Shown: positions 1 to 7,831, numbered from the stretch's first letter. The stretch: 42,152 bases of DNA from an uncultured Croceitalea sp. (GCA_937959125.1 CALGQU010000017.1:1-42152), one strand, 5' to 3'. Program-made: numbers and translations. The notes: a model not told the origin generated them from the letters alone.

Positions 1-419
1 ACCAATTCCGTATGACGTTCGTACCCCACATCTTCCATGGTGGGATTTTCAATGACCTCAGCAAAGGAGGGTAGCATTTCAACGGGATCTCTGGTAAGCA
101 TTATATTGGTTACGTTTTTTAGAAAAGACCGATCAACATCCAAAAGATGGTGCGTCATGTTCTTAAAGAACACCACGGGTCGATCATGCGGGCCCATCAT
201 CATTTGAACCACCTTATCCCCATCATTTTCCATGGAAGCCAGTATAGTATCAGCACCAGGATGGTAGGTTTTTGCTTGGGTATTCCTTAGATAATGGGCA
301 TAGAGCGGTTCATCAAAAACTTGGGTGTCCTTGCGTTGTGCAAAAGAATACATCAAGGCGGTTGAGACGTTTCTGGGACCAGACCACAGACAAATGCGTT
401 TTGTAGCGTCGCTCTTCAT
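1..419 (-). CDS. Sulfotransferase-like P-loop protein (partial, 3' end outside window)
   Basis: The reverse strand reads open from an ATG at 419-417 to the window edge (139 codons). The N-terminus carries a PAPS-binding-loop-like motif, RICLWSGPRNVSTALMYSFA, comparable to the 5'-phosphosulphate-binding loop of sulfotransferase-fold proteins. A later segment with NIMLTRDP resembles the 3'-phosphate region. The start codon overlaps the stop of the upstream aminotransferase (ATGA, 4 bp), so the two are very likely translationally coupled. From memory, plant proteins annotated as branched-chain-aminotransferase-like carry both domains in one chain, which would explain the pairing. The substrate is unknown, and sulfotransferase activity itself is an inference because the C-terminal part is missing. 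Confidence 0.8.
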   Translation of the reverse strand, partial: MKSDATKRICLWSGPRNVSTALMYSFAQRKDTQVFDEPLYAHYLRNTQAKTYHPGADTILASMENDGDKVVQMMMGPHDRPVVFFKNMTHHLLDVDRSFLKNVTNIMLTRDPVEMLPSFAEVIENPTMEDVGYERHTEL

Positions 420-1339
420 TTGCGGTTTTTATCGGTTTCTTCTTTAATAAGGTCTTGGTATAAACGGTCCAACTTTCTGGTCATTGGGCCAAAATGCCCA
501 TCTCCAATGGTTCTTCCATCTACCTTAATAACGGGTGTCAACCCGCCAAAGGTCCCGGTGGCAAAAGCTTCATCCGCACCATAAACATCATAAAGGGAAA
601 AATTCTTTTGTTTGCAGGGAATTCCATGCCTCTCACAGACCAATATTACGTTTCCCCGTGTTATGCCGTTCATACAGTATTGCCCCGTGGACGTCCAAAC
701 CTCTCCATTTTTTACCATAAAAAAGTTGGTGGCGTTACAGGTGGCCACAAAACCGTGTATATCCAACATTAATGCTTCATCGGCTCCAGCTTCCAAGGCT
801 TGGACCAAAGCCTGTACTTCGTGCAGTTTGCTGTGGCAATTTAAACGGGGATCCAAATAATCCGGGGAGCCCCTTCTTATGGTACTGGTAAATAAAGAAA
901 TCCCTTTTTCCTTGGTTTCTGGTGATGCTATCTTGTGCTCCGCAATAATCACCACATTTGGTCCAGATATGGTAAGCCGCGGATCTTGGGACGGTGTTTT
1001 TTTAATGCCCCGGGTAATCATAACGCGTACATGCACATGGTCCTGCATAGCATTGGCACGTATGGTTTGCCATATGTTTTCAATGAGTTCATCACGGGTG
1101 AAAGGCAATGCCATTCCAATGGAGGCCGCACCTTGCCATAAGCGATCCAAATGTAGGTCCAAAAATACGAGTACCCCTTCATGCAAGCGAAAGGCTTCCC
1201 AAACCCCATCACCCACCAGATAACCGCTATCAAATACCGAGATTTTGGCTTCATCCCTTGCGAACAATTCACCATTGATAAAGATTTTTACGTTATCGTT
1301 TCTGGGGTCTGCAAGGGCGTTATGGGTACCTGGTATCAT
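416..1339 (-). CDS. Class IV PLP-dependent aminotransferase (BCAT/D-amino-acid aminotransferase fold)
   Basis: This 307-residue protein has the fold-type IV layout: DSGYLVGDGVWEAF near residue 37, the Schiff-base lysine at about K171 (NCHSKLHEVQ), ADEALMLD near 187, GITRGN and the C-terminal FATGTFGGLTPV. In IlvE-type enzymes the segment after MLD reads G-Y-x-x-E-G; here it is GFVATCNATNFF, so the Glu expected to contact the PLP pyridine nitrogen aligns with Thr200. It is therefore probably not a classical branched-chain aminotransferase. It lies 52 nt downstream of the hydrolase and overlaps the sulfotransferase-like gene by 4 bp. A transaminase role on an amino acid or amine is inferred; the substrate is not predictable. 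Confidence 0.85.
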   Translation of the reverse strand: MIPGTHNALADPRNDNVKIFINGELFARDEAKISVFDSGYLVGDGVWEAFRLHEGVLVFLDLHLDRLWQGAASIGMALPFTRDELIENIWQTIRANAMQDHVHVRVMITRGIKKTPSQDPRLTISGPNVVIIAEHKIASPETKEKGISLFTSTIRRGSPDYLDPRLNCHSKLHEVQALVQALEAGADEALMLDIHGFVATCNATNFFMVKNGEVWTSTGQYCMNGITRGNVILVCERHGIPCKQKNFSLYDVYGADEAFATGTFGGLTPVIKVDGRTIGDGHFGPMTRKLDRLYQDLIKEETDKNRK

Positions 1340-1391
1340 TGTATTTTTTTAAATATGCTTTGTTGCGTCTTTTTAATAATTGAACACATCT

Positions 1392-2120
1392 TTACTTTTC
1401 TATTTCATAAAAAAAAGAAATCAAGACATCTAACGTAAAAGCCTGTTGTTCGTACAGATCAATTTGAGCGGTTTTATCCGTCAACAAGGTTCCCAAATAT
1501 CCAAATTGAGAGTGATTTCCTCCTTTCAATGGTATCAAACTCGTATTTTTTGGTAGTTTATCCTTGTTTTCCATGACTTCAGCAACACTTGCCAACCCAT
1601 CCAGTTCCGCATAAATTTTGACGGTGGGCAATGTACTATTGGATAGGTCAAAATCCCTTGGGTGGGACGTTCCCAACAGAAAAAGCCCTTGCATCAATTT
1701 TGGATTTTCAAATACGAACTGTGCCGCCATTTTTGCTCCTTGGGAGTGCCCGCCTAGAATATATTTTCCGGTATCCAAGTTAAAAATCCCCTTTATTTCA
1801 TTATACCCCCAAACGGGCATTCGCCAATCCATTTTAATAAGGTGACAGGTAAAACCTTGCGCCGCAATCTTACGGCAAAGTGGGGCATATGCCTTTGGAT
1901 CGGCCAAACCGCCTTGAAAAAAAATAATCTCGTTTTGGTTTTTGGAGTGTTTTGGCGAAAATGTAATTTTCATTTTCGTTGTTTCTACCGAAACTACGGC
2001 ATCATCATCAAAAGTATTCGCCGGTAAATTCCGAGATTGGTATGTGGTGCATTGCCAGGTAAAAAATACAGCAACCAGACTAAACCAAATTCTCCTAAAC
2101 AGTTTGCGTTTATTCCCCAA
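1392..2120 (-). CDS. Alpha/beta hydrolase, exported or lipid-anchored
   Basis: The protein has 242 residues. A basic N-terminus (KRKLFRR) and a hydrophobic stretch ending in WQC suggest a Sec signal, possibly a relaxed lipobox, so a periplasmic or membrane-anchored location is likely. The nucleophile elbow is GHSQG (GxSxG). The acid is probably Asp in YAELDGLAS and the catalytic histidine is in GGNHSQFG. The layout resembles dienelactone-hydrolase-like or Abhydrolase_5 proteins. The substrate is unknown; an esterase or lipase role is an inference. It precedes the aminotransferase on the same strand and may share its transcript. Confidence 0.8.
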   Translation of the reverse strand: MGNKRKLFRRIWFSLVAVFFTWQCTTYQSRNLPANTFDDDAVVSVETTKMKITFSPKHSKNQNEIIFFQGGLADPKAYAPLCRKIAAQGFTCHLIKMDWRMPVWGYNEIKGIFNLDTGKYILGGHSQGAKMAAQFVFENPKLMQGLFLLGTSHPRDFDLSNSTLPTVKIYAELDGLASVAEVMENKDKLPKNTSLIPLKGGNHSQFGYLGTLLTDKTAQIDLYEQQAFTLDVLISFFYEIEK

Positions 2121-2211
2121 TACCTAATTTATCATTAAACCTACCTTATAAAAATAAGCAATGGTTTTCATGTCTGGCAATTACTGCACCAAGAAAAGTA
2201 GCGGGTTATAC

Positions 2212-3099
2212 CTACGTCTTTCCCCTTGTACTGGCCAAATACACCCCCAAAAGCACCAAAACCGTTGCTATTACTTGGACCAAGCCAAGACTGTCTTTGC
2301 CTGAGGAAAGTGCAAACCCAATGCCAAACAGCGGTTGTAGATAAATGAATGCCCCTACCGTTGATGCCTTAAGTTCCGTCATGGCAAAAATATTGAACAG
2401 ATAGGTCAAAAAAGTGGTGCATACTACCACAAAGGCAATGGAACCATAGACCCAAAGGGGCATGCTATGCCATTGTATCTCTAAAAATTCTGGGAAGGTA
2501 ATAGGGAGGTTGATGACAATGGCAATTGTAAACAACCACTTCATCAATGTAAAAGGATGGTACTTTTCCACCAATTTCTTGGCCACGATCAAGTAGCTGG
2601 CGTAGGCCACGGCATTCACAATAAATAACAAGTTTCCCAATGGAATGTTGGGGGCATCTTGCCGTAACTCCGCCCCAAATAAAACCAAGGTTAGTGCACC
2701 CACAAAACCCAAGGCGATACCAAAACCTTTTTTCCGGCTTATTTTTTCCTTTAGGATAAATGCGGAAAGGAGGACAACAATAATAGGGCTTATGGTAATT
2801 AGCACGGCACTGTTGATTGGCGTGGAAAGCTCCAATCCCTTAAAAAAGGAAAGCATATTAATGGCCATTCCCAAAACCGCTGCAAGCACTAGTCTGCCCC
2901 AGTCCTTTTTCTCAATATGCTCTTTAGGGCCAAAAAAGGAAATACCCCAAAAAAGGGCCGTTGCCCCAATAACCCTTAGAAAAATAAATCCAAAAGGCTT
3001 TACGTAGACCGGCATTACACCTTTGGCAATAGTATGGTTTAAGCCATAAATTGTGGTAGCACCAAGTGCCGCCAATAGCGCAAGGATTCTTTTGTTCAT
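2212..3099 (-). CDS. EamA/DMT-family transporter
   Basis: The protein has 295 residues and about ten hydrophobic helices arranged as two EamA repeats. The first begins at ALLAALGATTIYGLNHTIAK and the second near NLLFIVNAVAYASYLIVAKK. Drug/metabolite transporters of this size sit in the inner membrane and often export amino acids or related metabolites. The start overlaps the stop of the ArsC-like gene by 4 bp (ATGA), so it is the last gene of the racemase-SDR-ArsC-like-EamA operon. Export of a product or inhibitor handled by that operon is an inference. Confidence 0.9.
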   Translation of the reverse strand: MNKRILALLAALGATTIYGLNHTIAKGVMPVYVKPFGFIFLRVIGATALFWGISFFGPKEHIEKKDWGRLVLAAVLGMAINMLSFFKGLELSTPINSAVLITISPIIVVLLSAFILKEKISRKKGFGIALGFVGALTLVLFGAELRQDAPNIPLGNLLFIVNAVAYASYLIVAKKLVEKYHPFTLMKWLFTIAIVINLPITFPEFLEIQWHSMPLWVYGSIAFVVVCTTFLTYLFNIFAMTELKASTVGAFIYLQPLFGIGFALSSGKDSLGLVQVIATVLVLLGVYLASTRGKT

Positions 3100-3449
3100 G
3101 AATGTAAGGCCACTTTTGCACCTTCTACCTGCTTTTTGGCATTACCAATAAAAATCTGATCGTTTACCACGGCTACAGGACGCTTTAAAAAGGTGTAATG
3201 CTCCAGAATTAGGTTTTTATAATCTTCCTCTCCCAATTCTTGTGTGTTCAATCCACGTTGGCGAAAAAGCATGGCCCTTCTACTGAACAGGTCCTCATAA
3301 CTGTTAGCCAATGCACGCATGGCTTCCAATTCTTCTGGGGTTATCCCCTTGGATTTGATTTCCCTAAGCTCCACACCATCCAAAGGTTCCAGTTCCTTTA
3401 AAATTTTTTGGCAGGTTTTGCATGTTTCCAAGTGAAATATTGTTTTCAT
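3096..3449 (-). CDS. ArsC/Spx-family thioredoxin-fold protein
   Basis: This 117-residue protein has the ArsC/Spx/YffB layout. A CxxC pair sits at C10-C13 (TCKTCQKI) on the first helix, followed by EIKSKGITPEEL, the FSRRAMLFRQRG segment that matches the family's substrate-binding region, and KRPVAVVNDQIFIGN near the C-terminus. Whether it reduces arsenate, acts as a redox protein or does something else cannot be read from the sequence. It ends inside the start of the EamA gene (4-bp overlap) and begins 23 nt after the SDR gene. Presence of ArsR, ArsC-like and exporter genes together recalls an ars operon, but no ArsB/Acr3 is present. Confidence 0.85.
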   Translation of the reverse strand: MKTIFHLETCKTCQKILKELEPLDGVELREIKSKGITPEELEAMRALANSYEDLFSRRAMLFRQRGLNTQELGEEDYKNLILEHYTFLKRPVAVVNDQIFIGNAKKQVEGAKVALHS

Positions 3450-3472
3450 AGGTCTACTTTGGTTTCTGTTGT

Positions 3473-4075
3473 TTAATTATAAATCCTAATTACGCTTCCA
3501 TTATCTTTTCCAAGAATACTTCTTTGATAGCCTGCGACAACTTTTTCCATAGAAACCGGAAGGTGCCCAGGAAAATATGCCTGGTATTTTTCATAAGCAT
3601 CTACAACCGTTCCGGCGGAAACTACATTTATCCGTTTTCCATCCTCCATCTCCAATGCCGCTGCTTTTACAAAACTATGAATTGCACCGTTCACCATAGC
3701 AGCACTTGTCGTTTTAATTACCGGATCGTCTGCTAAGATTCCCGAAGTCAATGTAATGGAACCATGAGGATTAAGATGCTTTAATCCATGGCGAACCAGA
3801 TTTACCTGCCCCATTAATTTACTTTTAAGTCCAAAATAAAAATCCTCTTCGCTTAGCTCATTGAATTTGCCCCATTTGGCTTCACCCGCGATACCAACAA
3901 TGGCATCCACTTTCCCCAAGTTGGAAAACATCGTTTCGATCGTGTTGGAATTCGTGATATCTACCGTAATATCGCCAGTTGTCCTGCCAGCTATGATCAG
4001 TTCATGACCTTCTTTAAAACCAGCGGCCACGGTCTTTCCAATGGTTCCGTTTCCTCCTATCAATACTATCCTCAT
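3473..4075 (-). CDS. Atypical short-chain dehydrogenase/reductase-like protein
   Basis: This 200-residue protein is shorter than classical SDRs (about 250). It has a Rossmann start with GGNGTIG (residues 7-13) and a conserved TSG at 110-112 that places the catalytic Ser at 111. The usual YxxxK is not visible: aligning VNGAIHSFVKAAALE to the helix that follows it puts Ala125 and Asn129 at those positions. It may therefore be a cofactor-binding protein rather than a standard oxidoreductase, or belong to the atypical SDR group. Its start overlaps the racemase stop by 4 bp, so it is co-translated with it. Confidence 0.8.
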   Translation of the reverse strand: MRIVLIGGNGTIGKTVAAGFKEGHELIIAGRTTGDITVDITNSNTIETMFSNLGKVDAIVGIAGEAKWGKFNELSEEDFYFGLKSKLMGQVNLVRHGLKHLNPHGSITLTSGILADDPVIKTTSAAMVNGAIHSFVKAAALEMEDGKRINVVSAGTVVDAYEKYQAYFPGHLPVSMEKVVAGYQRSILGKDNGSVIRIYN

Positions 4076-4785
4076 TTGTTCACCATTTTTAAAGTATCCA
4101 GCGCAAAATTTACGGCTTGCAACGCATGAATATGTGTTGTATTAAAGGTAGGGGCTTGTACATCACCTTCAGCAATCAATAAAGGTAATTCCGTACAGCC
4201 CAGGATGATTCCTTCCGCTCCCATGTCCAGCAGTTCGTTGCATAACGCGACCAGCTTTTGTTTTGATTCTTTGTTGATGATCCCCTTTACCAGTTCATTA
4301 TAGATAATATCATGGACCGTATTTCTACCGTCTAGGTCCGGGACTACCACTTCTAAACCATATTCCTTCTCTAAAATTTCCTTGTAGAAATCCTTTTCCA
4401 TGGTAAATTTGGTGCCTAACAAGGCAACCTTTTTTACATTTCTTTGTTGTACGGCAAGCCCGGTTACATCTGCAATGTGCAAAAAAGGTATTGTGGTAAC
4501 CTTGGTAATATTTTCGTGTACTAGATGAATGGTATTGGAGCAAAGCAAGATAAGCTCTGCCCCAGCGAGCTCCAATTTGCGGGCGTGACTTGCCATAAGT
4601 TTACCTATTGCGTCCCAGTTGCCTTCAAAACTCAAGTGCTCGATCTCTTGATAATCAAGGGAGGTCATGATGCTTTTGGCAGAATGGGATCCACCAAGCT
4701 TCTGCTGTGTTAATCTGTTGATGTACTCATAGTACACTTTGGAAGATTCCCAACTCATTCCTCCAATTAATCCAATTGTTTTCAT
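4072..4785 (-). CDS. Aspartate/glutamate (broad-specificity) amino-acid racemase family
   Basis: The 237-residue reading starts at the ATG at 4785, just before KTIGLIGGMSWES, the family's usual N-terminus. In-frame starts at 4794 and 4845 would add a non-conserved extension. Both catalytic cysteines of PLP-independent racemases are present: C82 in LLCSNTIH and C197 in ILGCTELPLL. Spacing matches broad-specificity racemases of the YgeA type, so the substrate could be Asp, Glu, homoserine or others. It starts the tightly spaced operon that continues with SDR, ArsC-like and EamA genes. I see no TAnnTTTG box directly upstream, which fits read-through from the ArsR gene. Confidence 0.9.
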   Translation of the reverse strand: MKTIGLIGGMSWESSKVYYEYINRLTQQKLGGSHSAKSIMTSLDYQEIEHLSFEGNWDAIGKLMASHARKLELAGAELILLCSNTIHLVHENITKVTTIPFLHIADVTGLAVQQRNVKKVALLGTKFTMEKDFYKEILEKEYGLEVVVPDLDGRNTVHDIIYNELVKGIINKESKQKLVALCNELLDMGAEGIILGCTELPLLIAEGDVQAPTFNTTHIHALQAVNFALDTLKMVNK

Positions 4786-4962
4786 AATGTTCATTTTGTC
4801 TTTGACATGTACTCCGCTCCCGCTATGTTCTGTTTTAACACCCAATCAAAAAACCTTTGCAGGGCGTACCGCTTTTGATCATAGGACTCGGAACAACATG
4901 TTATTACCGTTTTTGATTTCATTTTTATATTTCGCTATTTGTAGATATGATGATTTAAAAAA

Positions 4963-5265
4963 TTACAATTCCTTTTGTAACCCTTCTAAATAATTGGTGA
5001 TTACTTCTTCATTTCTTTTGTAATAGGTCCATTTTCCATGCCGTGTTGGAATTACCAATTTTACATGCTGCATGGCGTTCAAGTAAGTGGAAATAGTGGA
5101 CTGGGACAATCCTGCCTTGTCCTGTATGTACCCTACACATACGCCATCATTAAAATGGTCAATATCTTGGTGGGGAGGAAAATTATCCTCCGGATTTTTC
5201 AACCATTTAAGAATATCCACCCTGGTCTGATTGGCTAAAATTTTACTTATTTCCACTATCTTCAC
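4963..5265 (-). CDS. ArsR-family winged-helix transcriptional regulator (GTG start)
   Basis: This 100-residue protein matches the ArsR/SmtB fold, with ILANQTRVDILKWL, recognition helix LSQSTISTYLNAM and wing GKWTYYKRNEE. The metal site ELCVCDL of classical ArsR is replaced by GVCVGYI with a single Cys (C43), so the effector is probably not As/Cd bound in the usual way. The frame begins with GTG at 5265; a second in-frame GTG at codon 4 is possible. The promoter box lies only 4 nt upstream, so the mRNA is probably leaderless or nearly so. It faces the DinB-like gene and precedes the racemase operon; both are candidate targets. Confidence 0.85.
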   Translation of the reverse strand: MKIVEISKILANQTRVDILKWLKNPEDNFPPHQDIDHFNDGVCVGYIQDKAGLSQSTISTYLNAMQHVKLVIPTRHGKWTYYKRNEEVITNYLEGLQKEL

Positions 5266-5269
5266 CTCG

Positions 5270-5277
5270 CAAAGATA
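5270..5277 (-). promoter_or_regulatory. TAnnTTTG promoter box of arsR-like gene
   Basis: The reverse strand reads TATCTTTG, an exact match to the Bacteroidota -7 consensus. A TTC about 21 nt upstream can serve as the -33 element and lies within the palindrome at 5292-5311. The box ends 4 nt before the GTG start. Confidence 0.55.
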
Positions 5278-5291
5278 TAAATAATATTGAT

Positions 5292-5311
5292 ATATCTAGA
5301 ATACTAGATAT
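5292..5311. promoter_or_regulatory. Palindromic operator candidate for the ArsR-type regulator
   Basis: Perfect inverted repeat ATATCTAG-AATA-CTAGATAT (8-bp arms, 4-nt centre) in the 72-bp gap between arsR-like and dinB-like genes. It covers the likely -33 region of the regulator promoter and overlaps a weaker TATGTTTT box (5309-5316) for the rightward gene. ArsR dimers bind AT-rich palindromes of this size, so autoregulation and control of the divergent gene are plausible. Confidence 0.55.
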
Positions 5312-5337
5312 GTTTTTCGCTATTCAAGAACCATTCT

Positions 5338-5799
5338 ATGGAAAACCTTTTTACCATTATCCAACAAAACAGGAAAGTATTAGGTCACTTTTTAAAAAAC
5401 ACAGATTCAGATGCGCTATTTACCATTCCCAAAGGGTTCAACAATAATATCTGGTGGAATATTGCCCATGTAGTGGTTACGGAACAAAAACTGGTGTATG
5501 GTTTAAGTGGGCTACCCCTTAACATTTCTGGGGATTTGGTGCAGAAATATCAGAAAGGGAGTTTTCCAACGGAAAATCCCGGAGAAACGGAAATTGAAGA
5601 AATCAAAGGTCTACTTTTTTCACTTCCGGAAAAGACCAAGGCAGACTATCAAAAAGACATATTCAAAGAATTCAAGAGTTATATGACTACTCCAAAAGTA
5701 CCATTGAATTCCGTAGAGGATGCCATAGCCTTTAATGTGTTTCATGAAGGGCTTCATTTAGGAAGCATTATGGCATTGGCCAGAGCGGTAAAGAGCTAG
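5338..5799 (+). CDS. DinB-like metal-binding four-helix protein
   Basis: This 153-residue protein has the DinB/YfiT pattern. A first histidine lies in NIWWNIAHVVVTEQ after the first helix, and the C-terminal pair lies in FHEGLHLGSIMALAR, giving the three-His metal site. Members act as metal-dependent thiol transferases or have unknown function, so no reaction is assigned. It lacks a signal peptide and is cytoplasmic. It diverges from the ArsR-type gene across a palindromic operator and overlaps the next, convergent gene by the 4-bp palindrome CTAG that encodes both stops. Confidence 0.8.
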   Translation: MENLFTIIQQNRKVLGHFLKNTDSDALFTIPKGFNNNIWWNIAHVVVTEQKLVYGLSGLPLNISGDLVQKYQKGSFPTENPGETEIEEIKGLLFSLPEKTKADYQKDIFKEFKSYMTTPKVPLNSVEDAIAFNVFHEGLHLGSIMALARAVKS

Positions 5800-6545
5800 T
5801 CCAGTATACGGTACGCTTCTTTTAAAAAAGGATTTACCGCGGCATAGGGAATGGTAAGGACCAAGGGACCATCTGCATAGGAAGAAACGTCATAGGGATT
5901 GTAGTGCAATTGCAGGCCTTCTGCCGTAAGCCCAAAAGCTTTGGGCAGTTCAAAACTATCGTTAGGAAACATAAATCCGGTAGTATTGATGTTTCCTTCC
6001 TTCGGTATTTGGTAGTGACCCCTAAACTTTTCTTCTGCAAGGGCAATAAACCCTTGCATATCGTTAAAAAGCTCATAGACTTCCAGTTCTTTGGCCTTTT
6101 TCTTATCAAAATTCAAAAATACCTTAGAGAAATATCCGTGGGCACCACCTGTATATAAGGTAGACTCTAGGGCAATGGTAACCATTCTTTTATCTTCAAA
6201 TGTGACCATACCATTGATATTGGCACTCCACGGTTCTTCAAAAGTACCGTATTCCTTTACCATTTTCTGGTAACTTGTGTTAAAGGAACTTGCTGCCTCC
6301 TCTGCCGTACTTACGGCATCCGCGTCACTAAATTGTAAGGTATAGATAACCTCCTCCGCTATTGCCTTATTTATGGTTTTTGCAATCTTAAGCTCGTCTA
6401 AGGCGTATGGAAGTTTAATTTTAAAATGGGCGCAATCACCACATTTTGGTGTGTTAAGGGAGTGCGTTTCCATTGTAAGTTTTGAATCGGTTTGACAACC
6501 AAGCACAAACAGAAGCAACAACAGGAAACACAAGGGATATCTCAA
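5796..6545 (-). CDS. DUF3298/DUF4163-type lipoprotein
   Basis: The 249-residue protein begins with a hydrophobic signal and lipobox FVLGC, placing it as a lipoprotein. The middle part (tandem Ser/Thr/Ala-rich helix then GTFEEPWSANINGMVTFED) fits DUF4163. The C-terminal part with ESTLYTGGAHGYFSKVFLNF fits DUF3298, a domain also found in anti-sigma factor RsiV where it binds lysozyme. No such function is claimed here. It ends tail-to-tail with the DinB-like gene. Confidence 0.8.
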   Translation of the reverse strand: MRYPLCFLLLLLFVLGCQTDSKLTMETHSLNTPKCGDCAHFKIKLPYALDELKIAKTINKAIAEEVIYTLQFSDADAVSTAEEAASSFNTSYQKMVKEYGTFEEPWSANINGMVTFEDKRMVTIALESTLYTGGAHGYFSKVFLNFDKKKAKELEVYELFNDMQGFIALAEEKFRGHYQIPKEGNINTTGFMFPNDSFELPKAFGLTAEGLQLHYNPYDVSSYADGPLVLTIPYAAVNPFLKEAYRILD

Positions 6546-6559
6546 GACAGATTTTTTTT

Positions 6560-6567
6560 CAAAAATA
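6560..6567 (-). promoter_or_regulatory. TAnnTTTG promoter box, DUF3298 lipoprotein gene
   Basis: The reverse strand reads TATTTTTG, an exact -7 consensus, 14 nt upstream of the start. It shares the 79-bp divergent intergenic region with the metB promoter. Confidence 0.5.
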
Positions 6568-6598
6568 GGCTTTCGTAGATTACTCTAAAAGTTAACTC

Positions 6599-6606
6599 TA
6601 CATTTG
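6599..6606 (+). promoter_or_regulatory. TAnnTTTG promoter box, metB-like gene
   Basis: TACATTTG matches the Bacteroidota -7 consensus exactly and ends 18 nt before the ATG. No riboswitch-like structure is visible in the short leader. Confidence 0.5.
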
Positions 6607-6624
6607 TGTATATAATTCAAGACA

Positions 6625-7779
6625 ATGGCGAAACAAGACTTAAAATTCAATAGTAAAACCATCCATGGAGGGCAAGAACCAGATGCCGCATACGGTGCGG
6701 TCATGCCCCCTATTTACCAAACCTCTACTTATGCGCAATCCACGCCAGGGGGGCATAAGGGATTTGAATACAGTAGAAGTGCCAATCCAACCCGAACGGC
6801 TTTGGAGAATTCCCTGGCCAGTATAGAGAACGGGAAGTATGGGTTAGCTTTTGGTAGTGGTTTGGCCGCTATTGATGCCGTTATCAAACTGTTGAACCCG
6901 GGTGATGAGGTGATCTCTACCAACGACCTCTATGGGGGGAGCTACCGCTTGTTCAAACAAGTATTTGAAAAATACGGGATCACGTTCCATTTTATTGGTA
7001 TGCAAGATGTAGAACAGATTGCTAAAAAAGTCAACGGGAACACCAAATTGATTTGGGTAGAAACCCCTACCAATCCCATGATGAATATCATTGATATCAA
7101 GGCCGTCTCCCTACTTGCCAAAAAGCACCAACTTTTACTGGCGGTGGACAATACCTTTGCCACGCCCTATTTGCAAAGACCTTTGGATCTAGGTGCCGAT
7201 ATTGTTATGCACTCCGCAACCAAGTATCTGGGCGGACACAGTGATGTTGTTGTGGGTGCCTTGATCGTAAAGGATAAGGATCTTGCGGACAAGCTTTACT
7301 TTATACAAAATGCCAGTGGTGCCGTTTGCGGACCCATGGACAGTTTTTTAACCCTTAGAGGAATTAAAACTTTGCATGTGCGCATGCAACGCCACTGCGA
7401 AAATGGAAAAGCTATTGCAGCATATTTGACCGATCATCCCAAAATTGGAAAGGTCTATTGGCCCGGTTTGGAAGACCACCCCAATCATGATATCGCCAAA
7501 GCACAAATGGACGACTTTGGTGGCATGATCTCCTTTGTGCCCCATGGGAGTAGTTATGAAGACGCCATAAAAATTGTTGAAAAACTTCAAATATTCACCT
7601 TGGCAGAGTCTTTGGGGGGCGTAGAAAGTTTAGCGGGACATCCGGCAAGTATGACCCATGCCAGTATCCCCAAAGAAGAACGGGAAAAAAGTGGTGTGGT
7701 TGATGCTTTGATTCGCCTTAGCGTTGGTATCGAAGATGTGGATGATCTCATCGCCGATTTAGAAAACGCCATCGGCTGA
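6625..7779 (+). CDS. metB: Cystathionine gamma-synthase / gamma-lyase
   Basis: The protein has 384 residues, normal for the Cys/Met-metabolism PLP family. Visible hallmarks are YSRSANPTRTALE (phosphate contacts from the neighbouring subunit), FGSGLAAIDA, VETPTNPMMNI, D175 in AVDNTFATPYLQ and the PLP lysine K200 in HSATKYLGGHSDV. The C-terminal SLGGVESLAGHPASMTHA and LIRLSVGIED complete the active site. Synthase (methionine biosynthesis) and lyase (reverse transsulfuration) cannot be separated by eye, so the symbol is a best guess. It is transcribed alone from its own promoter box. Confidence 0.9.
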   Translation: MAKQDLKFNSKTIHGGQEPDAAYGAVMPPIYQTSTYAQSTPGGHKGFEYSRSANPTRTALENSLASIENGKYGLAFGSGLAAIDAVIKLLNPGDEVISTNDLYGGSYRLFKQVFEKYGITFHFIGMQDVEQIAKKVNGNTKLIWVETPTNPMMNIIDIKAVSLLAKKHQLLLAVDNTFATPYLQRPLDLGADIVMHSATKYLGGHSDVVVGALIVKDKDLADKLYFIQNASGAVCGPMDSFLTLRGIKTLHVRMQRHCENGKAIAAYLTDHPKIGKVYWPGLEDHPNHDIAKAQMDDFGGMISFVPHGSSYEDAIKIVEKLQIFTLAESLGGVESLAGHPASMTHASIPKEEREKSGVVDALIRLSVGIEDVDDLIADLENAIG

Positions 7780-7831
7780 TTTTTTTTTGAAATATTTGTA
7801 ACAATTGAAGGGTCTAATTATGCTATTTGCA

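Noticed and set aside
4786-4845. Upstream starts extending the racemase by up to 20 residues.
   Set aside because: The extension is hydrophilic and unlike the family, whose N-terminus begins at KTIGLIGG.
3096-5265. Classical arsenic-resistance operon.
   Set aside because: ArsR-like and ArsC-like genes are present, but there is no ArsB/Acr3 pump, the regulator lacks the CxC metal site, and the remaining genes are a racemase, an SDR and a DMT transporter.
6546-6624. SAM or cobalamin riboswitch before the methionine-pathway gene.
   Set aside because: The leader between promoter box and ATG is only about 18 nt, too short for any known riboswitch.
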